Of a stretch of 64,000 bases of DNA, positions 44,526 to 53,847 are shown one piece after another. The translations under genes were made by a program, and so were the position numbers. The stretch covers positions 62,001 through 126,000 of the forward strand of contig NZ_JAENHN010000039.1 of assembly GCF_016595795.1 (NCBI RefSeq), in the 5' to 3' direction. Position 1 is the first letter of the stretch; every line of letters starts with the position of its first letter. The notes beneath the pieces were generated by a model. It had not been told where the DNA came from, made no database searches, and saw only the letters and a program-made list of their open reading frames with translations. This DNA is from Clostridium yunnanense. Its GTDB lineage: Bacteria > Bacillota > Clostridia > Clostridiales > Clostridiaceae.

Positions 44526-45887
44526 TTAAAATAAATCATCAAAATAATTTACACAAGGCACATCGTTGCCTCTATAAATATTTGATGTTGTTGGTGGGAA
44601 AAATACCCTTTCTATGCCTTTATCATTTCTTGTATATTCCGAATCTCTTAATTCAGCAATCTTCGTTACCCCAACATACACATCAGATACTTTATACCAT
44701 GTAGCATAATCAACTACACCAGTCTGTGGAAGACTAAATACTTCTTGAAAAACCCTAACAGATCTCGCTGTATTTGCTCCATAATCTCCATCCACTGAAA
44801 GTTTAGGTATTAATGGATAGTTTACTGAAATTCTGTTTAAATAGGTTTGAATAGTTCTAACAGGCTCCCCTTTAGACCCTATTTTAAGATTATAACCTGG
44901 ATATGAACTTGGTATACCTTTAACTTGTTCTGCTGTTACTAATTCAAGATCTGAACCATAAAAGTTAGTTAATATTTGGAATGGAGTTCTTCCTTGATCA
45001 CCAAGGTACTTACTTCCCCACTGAGTTAACCAGCCTGGGCATTGAACATTCTTTCCATCACAATACTGAGTCAATAATGGTTGCCTTCTGCCTGGCCTTT
45101 TAATATAGGTTGCAAATATTTCATCAGCTATCCTCTCTATGTTATCAAATATGTTCCTTCCGTAACTAAATGCGTGGTCAAAGGCTGTAGAACTAGTTAT
45201 ATCAAAGTTCTTTCCTTTTCCTCTATACCATTCTGTATAAATCCTATTAAGAGTAAATGATATTATACAAAACAAGTTAGCTCTAATTGTATTGTCAGAC
45301 CAGGTAGGAAAAATCTCGGAACTAGCCACATTCTTTATATAATCCTTAAATCTTACTGTATAGTTTGGTGCGGCAGTATCATTAGGTCCACCTTGATGAA
45401 CTACTACAAACTCCGGAACTACAGGTTTAGGCAAAACCACTCCACTAGTTGGTGGTGGTAGTGGCTTTTCTGGATTTTCCGGAATCTTAGGCGGAAAGTT
45501 TCCTACAAGTTTATTAGGCTGTATTTGAATTACATCTTGCCCCTGTCTTGTATTTGATACTTGACTTAAATTGCACACCTGATATGCAACTCTATCAGGA
45601 TATATCTGACACCCTCTAATAAATAAGGGTTCAAACCCTGCTCTTTCTATTCTTATATCTGCTAAGCTATAAGGAATTTGATTATTTGGAACCTGGGAAT
45701 ACTCCAACGGAGGCGTATCCAATTGAATAACTGGAGACAGTCCTGCTGAATCAGTACTTAACTGAGTAGTTTGAGCACTTGGAGAAGCAAACTCCCCTGT
45801 AGGAGTAATAGTTATCCGTGCATTATCTACAGGAATATAATTTTCTCCCTGAAAACATTGAATTTTCAAATTTCCCCTAAATGGCAT
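44526..45887 (-). CDS. sleC: Spore cortex-lytic enzyme SleC
   Basis: 453 residues from ATG 45887 after AAAAGGAG (C. perfringens SleC is about 438). The N-terminal beta-sandwich region starts MPFRGNLKIQCFQGENYIPV. A Pro-rich link lies near 148-165. The catalytic region (STAFDHAFSYGRNIFDNIER, WLTQWGSKYLGDQGRTPFQI) is followed by a PG_binding_1 domain at about 345-425 (GSKGEPVRTIQTYLNRISVN, TARSVRVFQEVF). It is made as a zymogen, cut by Csp proteases at germination, then degrades cortex peptidoglycan. It lies 106 bases downstream of the Csp gene. Confidence 0.93.
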   Translation of the reverse strand: MPFRGNLKIQCFQGENYIPVDNARITITPTGEFASPSAQTTQLSTDSAGLSPVIQLDTPPLEYSQVPNNQIPYSLADIRIERAGFEPLFIRGCQIYPDRVAYQVCNLSQVSNTRQGQDVIQIQPNKLVGNFPPKIPENPEKPLPPPTSGVVLPKPVVPEFVVVHQGGPNDTAAPNYTVRFKDYIKNVASSEIFPTWSDNTIRANLFCIISFTLNRIYTEWYRGKGKNFDITSSTAFDHAFSYGRNIFDNIERIADEIFATYIKRPGRRQPLLTQYCDGKNVQCPGWLTQWGSKYLGDQGRTPFQILTNFYGSDLELVTAEQVKGIPSSYPGYNLKIGSKGEPVRTIQTYLNRISVNYPLIPKLSVDGDYGANTARSVRVFQEVFSLPQTGVVDYATWYKVSDVYVGVTKIAELRDSEYTRNDKGIERVFFPPTTSNIYRGNDVPCVNYFDDLF

Positions 45888-45993
45888 TATATAGCTCCTT
45901 TTAAATTTTTCTTTACTATAATATGCTTCTAACAAAGGTTTTGTGAATGTCTCCTGTCGAAAACTAAGCTATATATATTTATCTAAAATATAA

Positions 45994-48900
45994 CTATTCT
46001 TTAATCTTCGGTATTCTAATTATTAAGTTCCCTTTATTGAACTCTACAAATTCATCGTCTTCTCTATAATTATCATCATATAATAGGTTTTCATCTCTAT
46101 TCTTACGATTTTCCTCTAATATATAGTTTTCTTCATTAAAAACTTGAATCTCAGCTTCTTCTTTCATATTAAAAACACTTCTTATATTATCAAATACGCC
46201 CTTCATATTTAGCATTCCATATCCCCATTGAGGGTTTGGATATACATCTCCCTCTCTCTTGTTAGCTCCCCTATACAAATACGTTTTTATATTTGCAGCA
46301 TACATAGTAGGATCATTTTTTTCAACAACTCCCCATTGAAGAAGTAAAGCACAGCATCCAGCAGTAACTGCACCTGCCACACTTGCACCTGAGACGGTAA
46401 CAGTCCCTCCTCCAACATCAGTAGTTAGTGCATTTATACCACCTGCAGCGATATCAGGTTTTATTCTATTATCTCTTGTATAACCTCTTCCAGATTCCCC
46501 TACTGTTGCATTATTATTTTGGTTATAATAAGCCACTGATATTATTCTTCTTGATGTAGACGGAATAGTAAGTGTAGTATATTGATTTCCACTCAAAAAC
46601 TTTGTATCTGGTGCCAATAAATCTCTTTGTAGTAGATAGGCATCATATCTACCGTTAACTACAAGATCCCCAATAAGCCTAAACTGCCATATTCCTTCTC
46701 TTATGTCTCTTGCTCTGATTACAATTTTTTCATCTCCTGTAGTATTTTCTGGGATTGCATACTCAATATTCATCTTAGTTCTCTCATATACAAAGTTTAT
46801 TTCACTAGTTTGCTTCAACTTAGGCGGTATTCTTTGTATAATCTCACCTGAAGGCGATACTATTGACAATGAAAATTTATCTGGTTTCCCAATCCAAATT
46901 TCAAACTGAATATTTCTTTGATCTCTTCCAATTCTCAATTCTATGATGCTGCTATCTCCATTTTTAGCTAATGTTCCAGTTGTATGGGTGTCTGCTTCAC
47001 CTTGATTTCCAGTAGTCGTAACTACGATTATTCCTCTAACTTTAGCGACTTCGTCAATATATCTCTCTATAGAAGCATTTCCATCATGAGATCCTAAATT
47101 TGTGCCAAGTGGTAAGTATATTACCATAGGTCTTCTAAGACTTATTGCCAGGTTATACAAGTACTTTACAGCTAGCAGTACATCAACATTCCCATATCTA
47201 CCTGGAGCCTGACCATATGCAAAAAAATAATCTAAATAGCCTTGTGGAGCTTCTCTAACCTTTACCACAGCTAATGTAGCTCCAGGTGCTGCTCCTATAA
47301 CTGCAGGATCCTTTCCTCTAGCCGCTGCAAGTCCAGCCATATGAGTACCATGTCCTATTTCATCTCTAGACGGAACAATTGCATAAGGATCGCTTCCAGC
47401 TCTTTTTGCCTTTATTGCGCTATTTATTTCTTGTTCTGTGTATTCAGTGCCGTATGGGAATCCTATTGGCACCTCATTAGGAGTTTGTACAGTTTGATCC
47501 CATATCCTTACGATTCTTGTAGTATCATCTTCTTTTATAAATTCATCATTTAGATAATCTATTCCACTGTCAATAATGCCAACAATTACTCCCTGACCAT
47601 TTAGTGGAAGATATACATTATTATGAAATAGAGTTGCATCCGCAGCTTCAACTGGCGATATTGCAGATAAAGTAAAGATTCTTCCTGGATCTATATTTAT
47701 TACCTCTGGCACATTTGCAGCAATATCGCTTATTTTGTTTATTGGTGCTACTAATACTGCATTAAATTCATCTAGAACTAATACATCTGCATCACCATAT
47801 CTATTGATGGCATTCCTTATATCGCCTTGATATTCTATAGCAAAATACCTATAGTTGGGATTTAAAAATAAATTGTCGTCTGTTCCAACTCCAGAATTAT
47901 CTATGCCTGTAGAACTAATACCTGGTTGTGTACTCTGCGACTGATTACCTTCCTGACCCATTCCAGGTGTAACTTGCAACCCTCCTGGTTGATTATTAGT
48001 TTTAGTACCTTGCCCTGTTCCTTGTTGAGTCCCCACTTGATTGATTCCACCTGTTTGGCTTTGCAAATCATTTCCCTGAACATTTTGTCCTATTGCCCCT
48101 TGTTGATTTGTGGTTTGAGGATTGCCCAATGCCCCAGTCATTCCTGTTATATTTTGTTGTATCGTTTGAGTGCTACCTAGCTGATTAGCTGAAGTTTGAT
48201 CTCCTTGTAAGGTATACGGTTGATTATTTTGATTTATTAGATAGGGTTGAGTGGGCTGAGACCCTACTGTCCCTGTAGTAGTCTGTAGATTGTTTGGGTT
48301 CACACTCTCCTGGGTATTTCCTTGTCTATTTTCATCCTCTCTCATGTAACCTCTCCCTTCGTGCGATGCTCTTAGTAAAGTCAATGCATCATACGCACAT
48401 ATAGTGCCATATCCCCAACTAGGATTAGGATAAGCAACATCTGTTCTTTCCCTCTCAGCTGCTCTCATAATATAATATTTTAGTCTATCCCCAAACAGGA
48501 AAGGATCATTACCACTTACAACTCCCCATTGAAGTAATAATGCACATATACCTGCTACATGCGGTGCCGCCATAGATGTTCCTGTCTTAGAATCAAACCT
48601 TCCACCTTCCACTGGAGCTAATATCCCTTCCCCAGGTGCAGAGATATCAGGTTTATTAAATGAAACATTAAGAAGTCTTCCTCTCCCTGAAAAAGGAGAT
48701 AAGTTGTTAGTTTTATAATCATAACTTCCTACTGATATAGCAGCCTCCACAGTAGCTGGTATACCTAGTGTATTAAACACATTAGGTTGCAGAAACCTGG
48801 TGTTTGGATTCAATGCCTCAGTTATTGGTAACCATATATCATAAAGTCCTCTATACTGATTTAAAGTTTTTAAAGTTATAGTCCACTCACCTGCGGTTAA

Positions 48901-50055
48901 AGTTTCTCCTACAGGGACAAGACTTATTGTTATTTCCCCTGCAATATCAAAAGGTCTTGGTCCTGTATTATATATAAGACACCTATTACCATCAACCGTT
49001 GTCTCCTTATATCCTTCACTTAAAATTATTTCACCAGTTCTTATACCTGATGGAGTGGTTAAAACAAGTGATAAATTACTAAGCAGTGGCTTATATAGCT
49101 GCAAGGTAAGCGTTGGTTCTCCCTCTGAAACTGAAAGAGATATATTTATTTGTTCTCTAAGCTCCCCACCAACATGATGAGCTGCTTCTCCTTCATTTCC
49201 TGCTGCTATAACTATAGCTATTCTTTCTAAAGTACAGACTGTCTGTATATACTGTTCAAACAAACTAGTTCCATTATGTGCCCCATCATTTGTACTTAAA
49301 CTAATATTTATAACTAGAGGTTTTTTCAATTCAGCTGCACGATCAATTAAGAACCTTATTCCTCTCATTATTTGAGTACTTAAAGCATAGTTGGCAAATC
49401 CATATCGAGTTGTCTTTACCATTGCTATAGAACTCTCATATGCTACACCATAGTATTGCCTATTTATATTCCCTCCAGCACAGGCAATACCAGCAACATG
49501 AGTACCATGGCCTATTGGATCTGTGACATCAACTACAGATAGTGGGTTATTTGAACTCAATGCTTGATTTATAATATTTCTATCATATACTTTTCCTTGC
49601 GCTGTAAGATCATATATATAATCTATTCTAGTAGTACCATCCTGATTTCTAAATGCTGGATGGGTATAATCTATTCCCGTATCAATAAATCCTACCAACA
49701 CCCCTGCTCCAGTCACATTATATTCACTATATACTTGCGGAACACACGCTGCTCTATTACTATTCAAATCCGAGGTAAATAAAACCTTTGGCAATTCTGC
49801 GTATTGAACACCTTCTAATTCAGAAATTCTATTGATATCCACAGCTTTAATCGTCACTATGCCAAACCCAAATCCTAGGTTTTCAAGCTTTCCCCCGACT
49901 TTATCCACAGATTGCACAACTTTATCCACATTATCCCCAAATAATATGACAACCTCTATACTACCTTGGTTTATCTTTTCATTCTCCGATATCTTTGATA
50001 GTTTTCCTATTAATTCATTTGGTACATTAGCTAATAGATTAAGTGTTGCATCCAC
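45994..50055 (-). CDS. csp: Fused double Csp-type germination protease
   Basis: 1353 residues, two complete subtilase units in one chain. Unit 1: prodomain 1-105, catalytic Asp125 (FIDTGIDY), His183 (GHGTHVAG), Ser494 (GTSMAAPHVAG), oxyanion Asn in AAGNEGE. A Gln/Asn/Gly/Thr-rich linker spans about 566-735. Unit 2: prodomain about 735-815, Asp829 (IIDSGIDY), His902 (GHGTHMAG), Ser1225 (SGASVAGAV), Asn in TTGNQGE. Both triads are intact, unlike the CspA half of C. difficile CspBA. Csp proteases activate pro-SleC in germinating spores; sleC follows. A third separate Csp, as in C. perfringens, is not in the window. The GTG start at 50055 is 23 bases from AGGAGG (50079-50084). Confidence 0.92.
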   Translation of the reverse strand: MDATLNLLANVPNELIGKLSKISENEKINQGSIEVVILFGDNVDKVVQSVDKVGGKLENLGFGFGIVTIKAVDINRISELEGVQYAELPKVLFTSDLNSNRAACVPQVYSEYNVTGAGVLVGFIDTGIDYTHPAFRNQDGTTRIDYIYDLTAQGKVYDRNIINQALSSNNPLSVVDVTDPIGHGTHVAGIACAGGNINRQYYGVAYESSIAMVKTTRYGFANYALSTQIMRGIRFLIDRAAELKKPLVINISLSTNDGAHNGTSLFEQYIQTVCTLERIAIVIAAGNEGEAAHHVGGELREQINISLSVSEGEPTLTLQLYKPLLSNLSLVLTTPSGIRTGEIILSEGYKETTVDGNRCLIYNTGPRPFDIAGEITISLVPVGETLTAGEWTITLKTLNQYRGLYDIWLPITEALNPNTRFLQPNVFNTLGIPATVEAAISVGSYDYKTNNLSPFSGRGRLLNVSFNKPDISAPGEGILAPVEGGRFDSKTGTSMAAPHVAGICALLLQWGVVSGNDPFLFGDRLKYYIMRAAERERTDVAYPNPSWGYGTICAYDALTLLRASHEGRGYMREDENRQGNTQESVNPNNLQTTTGTVGSQPTQPYLINQNNQPYTLQGDQTSANQLGSTQTIQQNITGMTGALGNPQTTNQQGAIGQNVQGNDLQSQTGGINQVGTQQGTGQGTKTNNQPGGLQVTPGMGQEGNQSQSTQPGISSTGIDNSGVGTDDNLFLNPNYRYFAIEYQGDIRNAINRYGDADVLVLDEFNAVLVAPINKISDIAANVPEVINIDPGRIFTLSAISPVEAADATLFHNNVYLPLNGQGVIVGIIDSGIDYLNDEFIKEDDTTRIVRIWDQTVQTPNEVPIGFPYGTEYTEQEINSAIKAKRAGSDPYAIVPSRDEIGHGTHMAGLAAARGKDPAVIGAAPGATLAVVKVREAPQGYLDYFFAYGQAPGRYGNVDVLLAVKYLYNLAISLRRPMVIYLPLGTNLGSHDGNASIERYIDEVAKVRGIIVVTTTGNQGEADTHTTGTLAKNGDSSIIELRIGRDQRNIQFEIWIGKPDKFSLSIVSPSGEIIQRIPPKLKQTSEINFVYERTKMNIEYAIPENTTGDEKIVIRARDIREGIWQFRLIGDLVVNGRYDAYLLQRDLLAPDTKFLSGNQYTTLTIPSTSRRIISVAYYNQNNNATVGESGRGYTRDNRIKPDIAAGGINALTTDVGGGTVTVSGASVAGAVTAGCCALLLQWGVVEKNDPTMYAANIKTYLYRGANKREGDVYPNPQWGYGMLNMKGVFDNIRSVFNMKEEAEIQVFNEENYILEENRKNRDENLLYDDNYREDDEFVEFNKGNLIIRIPKIKE

Positions 50056-50118
50056 TTTACCGCTATCTATAGTAAATTCCTCCTAAAAATATCTCCATAT
50101 ACTAAGTTATTCAAAAAA

Positions 50119-50149
50119 TAAAAGAGTAATGCACTGCATTACTCTTTTA
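50119..50149 (-). terminator. Terminator between the XRE gene and csp
   Basis: TAAAAGAGTAATGCA (50119-50133) and TGCATTACTCTTTTA (50135-50149) are perfect 15-base arms around a single C. It ends the cyclophilin-side transcript, so csp needs its own promoter. Confidence 0.88.
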
Positions 50150-50172
50150 CTTAATAAAAATTCGTTCGTATT

Positions 50173-50862
50173 TTATAGAACTATCTCTAGTCTATCTAAT
50201 TTGCCTATTAATTTTATATCTTTTACATTAGCAGTCTCAGTTTTTACTGAACCCTTATTACTTATCAATAGAACCTTCGAACTGTCTAGTTTCTTAACTT
50301 GTCGTATAACTCTATTATCATTAAGCTCTATCAAGCATATAGAGTTATTCTCAATATCCTTAATGCTATGACAAAAAGCGATATCCCCTTCAGTTATTCT
50401 AAAACCTGCCATATCATCATTTTCAATCTTTAGATAAAACACCTTATCTACACTATGTCCCTCAATCTTATTTGAGTGAAGAACCATTTCCTTGTATCCA
50501 TATGACTTCCTCATAGAATAATCATAAATAGGGACATTTTTTAGTACTGAACCAAATGCTTGATTCCAAACTTCGTCCATTTCACCTTTAGGAGCTGCTT
50601 CAGACTTCTTAGGTTCGTATACCTTTTTTACAACTTCTCTTTCTTTTTTCAAATCTTCATCTGTAACAACCATGTTGACATCATTTAGGTCTGTATTAAG
50701 TACCTTAGCAATCTTTTCTATAAGAGCTTCATTAAGTATTCTTTTGCCCATTTCAACTTCATTTATAAATTTTTCTGCTACTCCTAGCTTTTTAGCTAAT
50801 GTTTTTTGAGTAATGCCAGCATTAATTCTAGATTGCTTTATCTTATCTCCTACCCTACTCAA
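50173..50862 (-). CDS. XRE-family regulator with S24-like C-terminus
   Basis: 229 residues. The N-terminal helix-turn-helix is KIKQSRINAGITQKTLAKKL (about 7-60). A charged linker follows to 120. The C-terminal beta domain resembles the LexA/S24 fold (FYLKIENDDMAGFRITEGDI, ICLIELNDNRVIRQVKKLDS). The catalytic Ser of the usual D-S-M is replaced by Asp (DDM), so it should not cut itself. The start is TTG 50862, directly after the DUF3783 stop, so the two are cotranscribed. The signal is unknown. Confidence 0.78.
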   Translation of the reverse strand: MSRVGDKIKQSRINAGITQKTLAKKLGVAEKFINEVEMGKRILNEALIEKIAKVLNTDLNDVNMVVTDEDLKKEREVVKKVYEPKKSEAAPKGEMDEVWNQAFGSVLKNVPIYDYSMRKSYGYKEMVLHSNKIEGHSVDKVFYLKIENDDMAGFRITEGDIAFCHSIKDIENNSICLIELNDNRVIRQVKKLDSSKVLLISNKGSVKTETANVKDIKLIGKLDRLEIVL

Positions 50863-51228
50863 TTAAACTCTTCCTTTCTGCTTTTTATACCATTCGCGTT
50901 CCTCGATTAGATGCTCAATTAAGTAACTAAAGGTCCATTCGCTAGAGGTTGGTGTAACCACCGCTAATATTGACTCTTTCACTATTGCTCTAGCTATCTT
51001 TATATATTCCTGTAATTCTTTATCTTCAAAATTGTTAAATATCAGAACCTTTTCCTGCGGCAAGGCTTTGTCTACAGTCTCAAACTTTAAGCCTGAAATT
51101 AAGTCTTTAATCTTCATATCAACCATCTCAGTAGTTATCACTATTATCTTATTGTTCGTAAGCTCTAATTGCTTCATTTCTTCTTTTTCTAACCCATAGG
51201 CTAAAATACATTTTTGGTTCTCTAACAT
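50863..51228 (-). CDS. DUF3783 protein
   Basis: 121 residues. The C-terminal half shows the DUF3783 pattern: PQEKVLIFNNFEDKELQEYI, AVVTPTSSEWTFSYLIEHLI, and a charged end (EEREWYKKQKGR). The N-terminal half looks like a small alpha/beta sensor (CILAYGLEKEEMKQLE). No enzyme residues are evident. The gene abuts the XRE/S24-like regulator with no gap, so it may supply that regulator with a partner or signal. ATG follows GGAGGT. Confidence 0.7.
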   Translation of the reverse strand: MLENQKCILAYGLEKEEMKQLELTNNKIIVITTEMVDMKIKDLISGLKFETVDKALPQEKVLIFNNFEDKELQEYIKIARAIVKESILAVVTPTSSEWTFSYLIEHLIEEREWYKKQKGRV

Positions 51229-51295
51229 TTTGGCTTACCTCCAGTTTAAACTGATATCATATATATGTTTCACTTGGAACTGGTTTATCTACATA

Positions 51296-51808
51296 TTATA
51301 GTGTTTCTGGTTCTCCAAGGTCATCTGCACCTTCAACAGTTACCTTTTCCATAACTTGATCTTCATATGGCTTATCGCTGTAGTCTGTTTTTGTTGCTAC
51401 AATACCATCAACTACATCAAGACCTTCTGTTACTTTACCGAAAGCTGCATATTGGCCATTTAAGTGTGGAGCATCAGCTACCATTATAAAAAATTGACTT
51501 CCAGCTGAGTCAGGATGACCTGATCTAGCCATTGAAAGAACTCCTTTTGTATGGTTCAAATCATTCTTGAAACCATTAGCTGCAAATTCGCCTTTTATTG
51601 AATATCCAGGACCACCTATACCTATACCTTGTGGATCTCCTCCTTGTATAACAAAGCCTGGTATCACTCTATGAAAAATTACTCCATCATAAAATCCTTT
51701 TTTAATAAGAGATACAAAGTTTTTAACAGTATTAGGTGCAACCTCTGGATATAACTCTGCTTTTATTACACCGCCCTGTGCCATTTTTATAGTAACTATT
51801 GGATTCAT
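51296..51808 (-). CDS. Peptidyl-prolyl cis-trans isomerase, cyclophilin type
   Basis: 170 residues from ATG 51808 after AAGGAG. The cyclophilin core reads FVSLIKKGFYDGVIFHRVIP, FVIQGGDPQGIGIGGPGYSI, LSMARSGHPDSAGSQFFIMV, and the Trp position in VDGIVATKTDYSDKP is absent, as in other short bacterial forms. It catalyses proline isomerisation during protein folding in the cytoplasm; no signal peptide. It is monocistronic or leads into the DUF3783 gene 67 bases on. Confidence 0.93.
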   Translation of the reverse strand: MNPIVTIKMAQGGVIKAELYPEVAPNTVKNFVSLIKKGFYDGVIFHRVIPGFVIQGGDPQGIGIGGPGYSIKGEFAANGFKNDLNHTKGVLSMARSGHPDSAGSQFFIMVADAPHLNGQYAAFGKVTEGLDVVDGIVATKTDYSDKPYEDQVMEKVTVEGADDLGEPETL

Positions 51809-52009
51809 AAATAATTCTCCTTTCAAAATACGGAAATATAATCTATATTATTGACATTATTTCCATGTTAAATTCTACATAGGTAAATTATATAATACTT
51901 TATACTGTAATATCAATAATTCTATTTATGTACCTCTCCATATTAAACTTTATATTTTATATCCATATAACAGCAATATCTACTCCTCTGAACCGGTACG
52001 ATGCTTCAA

Positions 52010-52105
52010 TAAAAAAGTCGATGAAGCGTCCTCCTTCAGCGAGCTTTTTTAACGCATCTGCCTTTCCGAATGTATATGAGGAAAATTTGGCAGGCGATAT
52101 GATTT
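52010..52105. repeat. Family D repeat, copy 3: terminator hairpin plus GCATCTGCC tail
   Basis: AAAAAAGTCGATGAAG pairs with CTTCAGCGAGCTTTTTT, then ACGCATCTGCCTTTCC, a spacer, and GGCAGGCGATATGATTTT. The order and tail match 21677-21767, while the stem has changed on both sides (TCACTGA/TCAGTGA versus TGAAG/CTTCA). Confidence 0.72.
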
Positions 52106-52200
52106 TATTTTTTACTGTATCGCCATAAAAAGCTTCCAAAACCTTTGAAATATCTAGGCTTAGCTAACTTAAAAATCTTATACTTTCTTTTACAGTAAAA

Positions 52201-52248
52201 AGTAATGGAGCATATTTAAGTTATCCCCCTTAAACATGCTCCATTACT
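52201..52248 (-). terminator. Terminator of the STAS-like gene
   Basis: AGTAATGGAGCAT (52201-52213) pairs perfectly with ATGCTCCATTACT (52236-52248), with a further TTTAAG/CTTAAA inside. Confidence 0.85.
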
Positions 52249-52287
52249 CACGCATTATTTCAAATCATATTATATTCAAATTTACGA

Positions 52288-52557
52288 TTAATTAAATGTT
52301 GTTCCCCTAACAACTCTTGAATAATCCTTAAAATTTGACAAGTTTTTAACATTGATATGCGAAATAATAAAGTCTCTTCCATTCTTATTTATTAAATCTG
52401 TAAATAAGCAACATAAGAATGTGGTTGGAATTCTTTCGAATCCTTCAAAATCTAACTCGATGTCTTGATCAATATTCTCTTGAATAAACTCTCTTAACAG
52501 TATAGCGTCCTCAACAACAAAATTTTCCCCTAAAAACTCTCTAACATTAACTTTCAT
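52288..52557 (-). CDS. STAS-like domain protein (DUF4325)
   Basis: 89 residues from ATG 52557, eight bases after GGGG; the earlier in-frame GTG sits on that site. It has a single small alpha/beta domain: LREFIQENIDQDIELDFEGF, then RIPTTFLCCLFTDLINKNGR. This is the core of DUF4325, a STAS-like fold often paired with an anti-sigma-like ATPase. No such ATPase gene is adjacent. Possible role in partner-switch signalling, from family only. Confidence 0.7.
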   Translation of the reverse strand: MKVNVREFLGENFVVEDAILLREFIQENIDQDIELDFEGFERIPTTFLCCLFTDLINKNGRDFIISHINVKNLSNFKDYSRVVRGTTFN

Positions 52558-52860
52558 ATGACACACCCCTTGATATATATTGATAAGAATTTATATTCCT
52601 TTTTTATAATTTTCAGATAATTTATCCTCTATATATAATATATCAAGAACCTATTATTTTGTCAATAATTTAACAAAGTTTTTTTTACTTTTTAAAGTTT
52701 ATAATTAAATTATATTTTTAAATAACTACACCAATAAACTTAAGATATAATATTAAGTTAAAAAAGAATATATAGCCTGTAAGATTCTTCATATACACTT
52801 AAGAAAAGGCAGATTCGCAAAAAAATCCACCAAAGAAAATAACTTCAGCGAATTTTTTAT
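52558..52860. other. Intergenic region upstream of the STAS-like gene
   Basis: 303 AT-rich bases. It holds the reverse-oriented family D terminator at 52809-52860 next to murI. No gene seen. Confidence 0.55.
52809..52860 (-). terminator. Terminator of murI (family D hairpin, copy 4, inverted)
   Basis: GGCAGATTCGC is followed by AAAAAAATCC, AGAAAATAACTTCAGCGAATTTTTT. On the minus strand this reads AAAAAATTCGCTGAAG, loop, GGATTTTTTT, then GCGAATCTGCC, the same module order as the other copies. Confidence 0.65.
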
Positions 52861-53637
52861 TTATTTTAAAAGTTCATAACTAAGCTCAATCACTTTATTT
52901 TCTTGAAGTGAGTTATATATGGTTATCTCTCCTTTCCTTCCTTTATCCCCTAATATGCCACCTTTTCCAAGTCTTCTCCTAAGCTCTTTAGCGGTACCTT
53001 CACTTCCATCAATTAATATAGCTTTATCTCCAATAACCTTTGCAATAGCTTTTTTCACAAAAGGATAATGTGTACATCCTAGAACAACAGCTGAAATTGT
53101 ATCTTTATCTATATCTAAAAACTTCTTCTCTAGAAAGCTTATCACTTCATCTCCATCCGTAACTCCAGCTTCTATAAGTTCTACTAATCCTGCACAAGGA
53201 AGAGGTACAATCTCAGCTTCTTCTGAGTACTTCTCCATTAAGTTTCTAAACTTCTTTTCAGCAAGAGTCATAGGCGTGGCCATTATTACTATTTTCCCAT
53301 CCTTGCACGACTCAACCGCTGGTTTAAGTGCAGGCTCAATACCTATTATAGGGATATTTTTATAATGAGCTCTTAGTTCATCAATAGCAGCTGAAGTAGC
53401 AGTATTACAAGCTATCACAACGGCCTTTACTCCTTTACTTATTAAAAACTCAGTAGCATCAAAAGTAAGTTTTTTCACTTCATCAACGGTCTTTGTGCCG
53501 TATGGCGCATTTTTAGCATCTCCAAAATATATGTAATCTTCCCAAGGCATAAATTCTATAGCCTTCTTCATAACACTCAGGCCACCTACTCCTGAATCAA
53601 AAAAACCTATTGGCTTTATACTCTCATTGTTACTCAT
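52861..53637 (-). CDS. murI: Glutamate racemase
   Basis: 258 residues from ATG 53637, eight bases after GGAG. It interconverts L- and D-glutamate for peptidoglycan. The two catalytic cysteines lie in VIACNTATSAA and VLGCTHYPFV, with the substrate loop IGFFDSGVGGLSVMKKAIEF and YFGDAKNAPYGTKT at the N-terminus. Length is normal for MurI. Single-gene unit with its own terminator. Together with the two glutamine synthetases downstream, this part of the window is rich in glutamate chemistry. Confidence 0.95.
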   Translation of the reverse strand: MSNNESIKPIGFFDSGVGGLSVMKKAIEFMPWEDYIYFGDAKNAPYGTKTVDEVKKLTFDATEFLISKGVKAVVIACNTATSAAIDELRAHYKNIPIIGIEPALKPAVESCKDGKIVIMATPMTLAEKKFRNLMEKYSEEAEIVPLPCAGLVELIEAGVTDGDEVISFLEKKFLDIDKDTISAVVLGCTHYPFVKKAIAKVIGDKAILIDGSEGTAKELRRRLGKGGILGDKGRKGEITIYNSLQENKVIELSYELLK

Positions 53638-53847
53638 ATTCATCACTCCAACCTAATAGTTTCTAAAATTATTTTATTACTTTACAGTTAATAAATCTAT
53701 ATAAAGTCACAACTTTAATTATTAATTTATACGTGTGTACTAAATACAATCATATGTTTTTCAAAACTCCCTAAACTAACCTTTTAGTCAATTAGTTTTG
53801 TTTTTTGCTATATATCCATAAAGAACTTCAACCAGCCTCTAAATTAA

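Larger units (their letters stand above)
51809..52287. other. Intergenic region with family D repeat and a strong terminator
   Basis: 479 bases. It holds the family D module (52010-52105) and the terminator 52201-52248. Short open frames over the repeat have no ribosome site and are not genes. The top 100 bases are the cyclophilin promoter. Confidence 0.65.

Noticed and set aside
46000-48000. Second Csp unit as a pseudoprotease, like CspA of C. difficile
   Set aside because: Asp829, His902, Ser1225 and the oxyanion Asn are all present.
47926-48180. Open frame on the plus strand inside the csp gene, over the linker
   Set aside because: It arises because the Q/N/G-rich linker has few stop-complementary codons. 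No ribosome site; it is antisense to a clear gene.
51928-52139. Short open frames on both strands in the gap upstream of the cyclophilin gene
   Set aside because: They overlie the family D repeat, lack ribosome sites and have no recognisable protein pattern.
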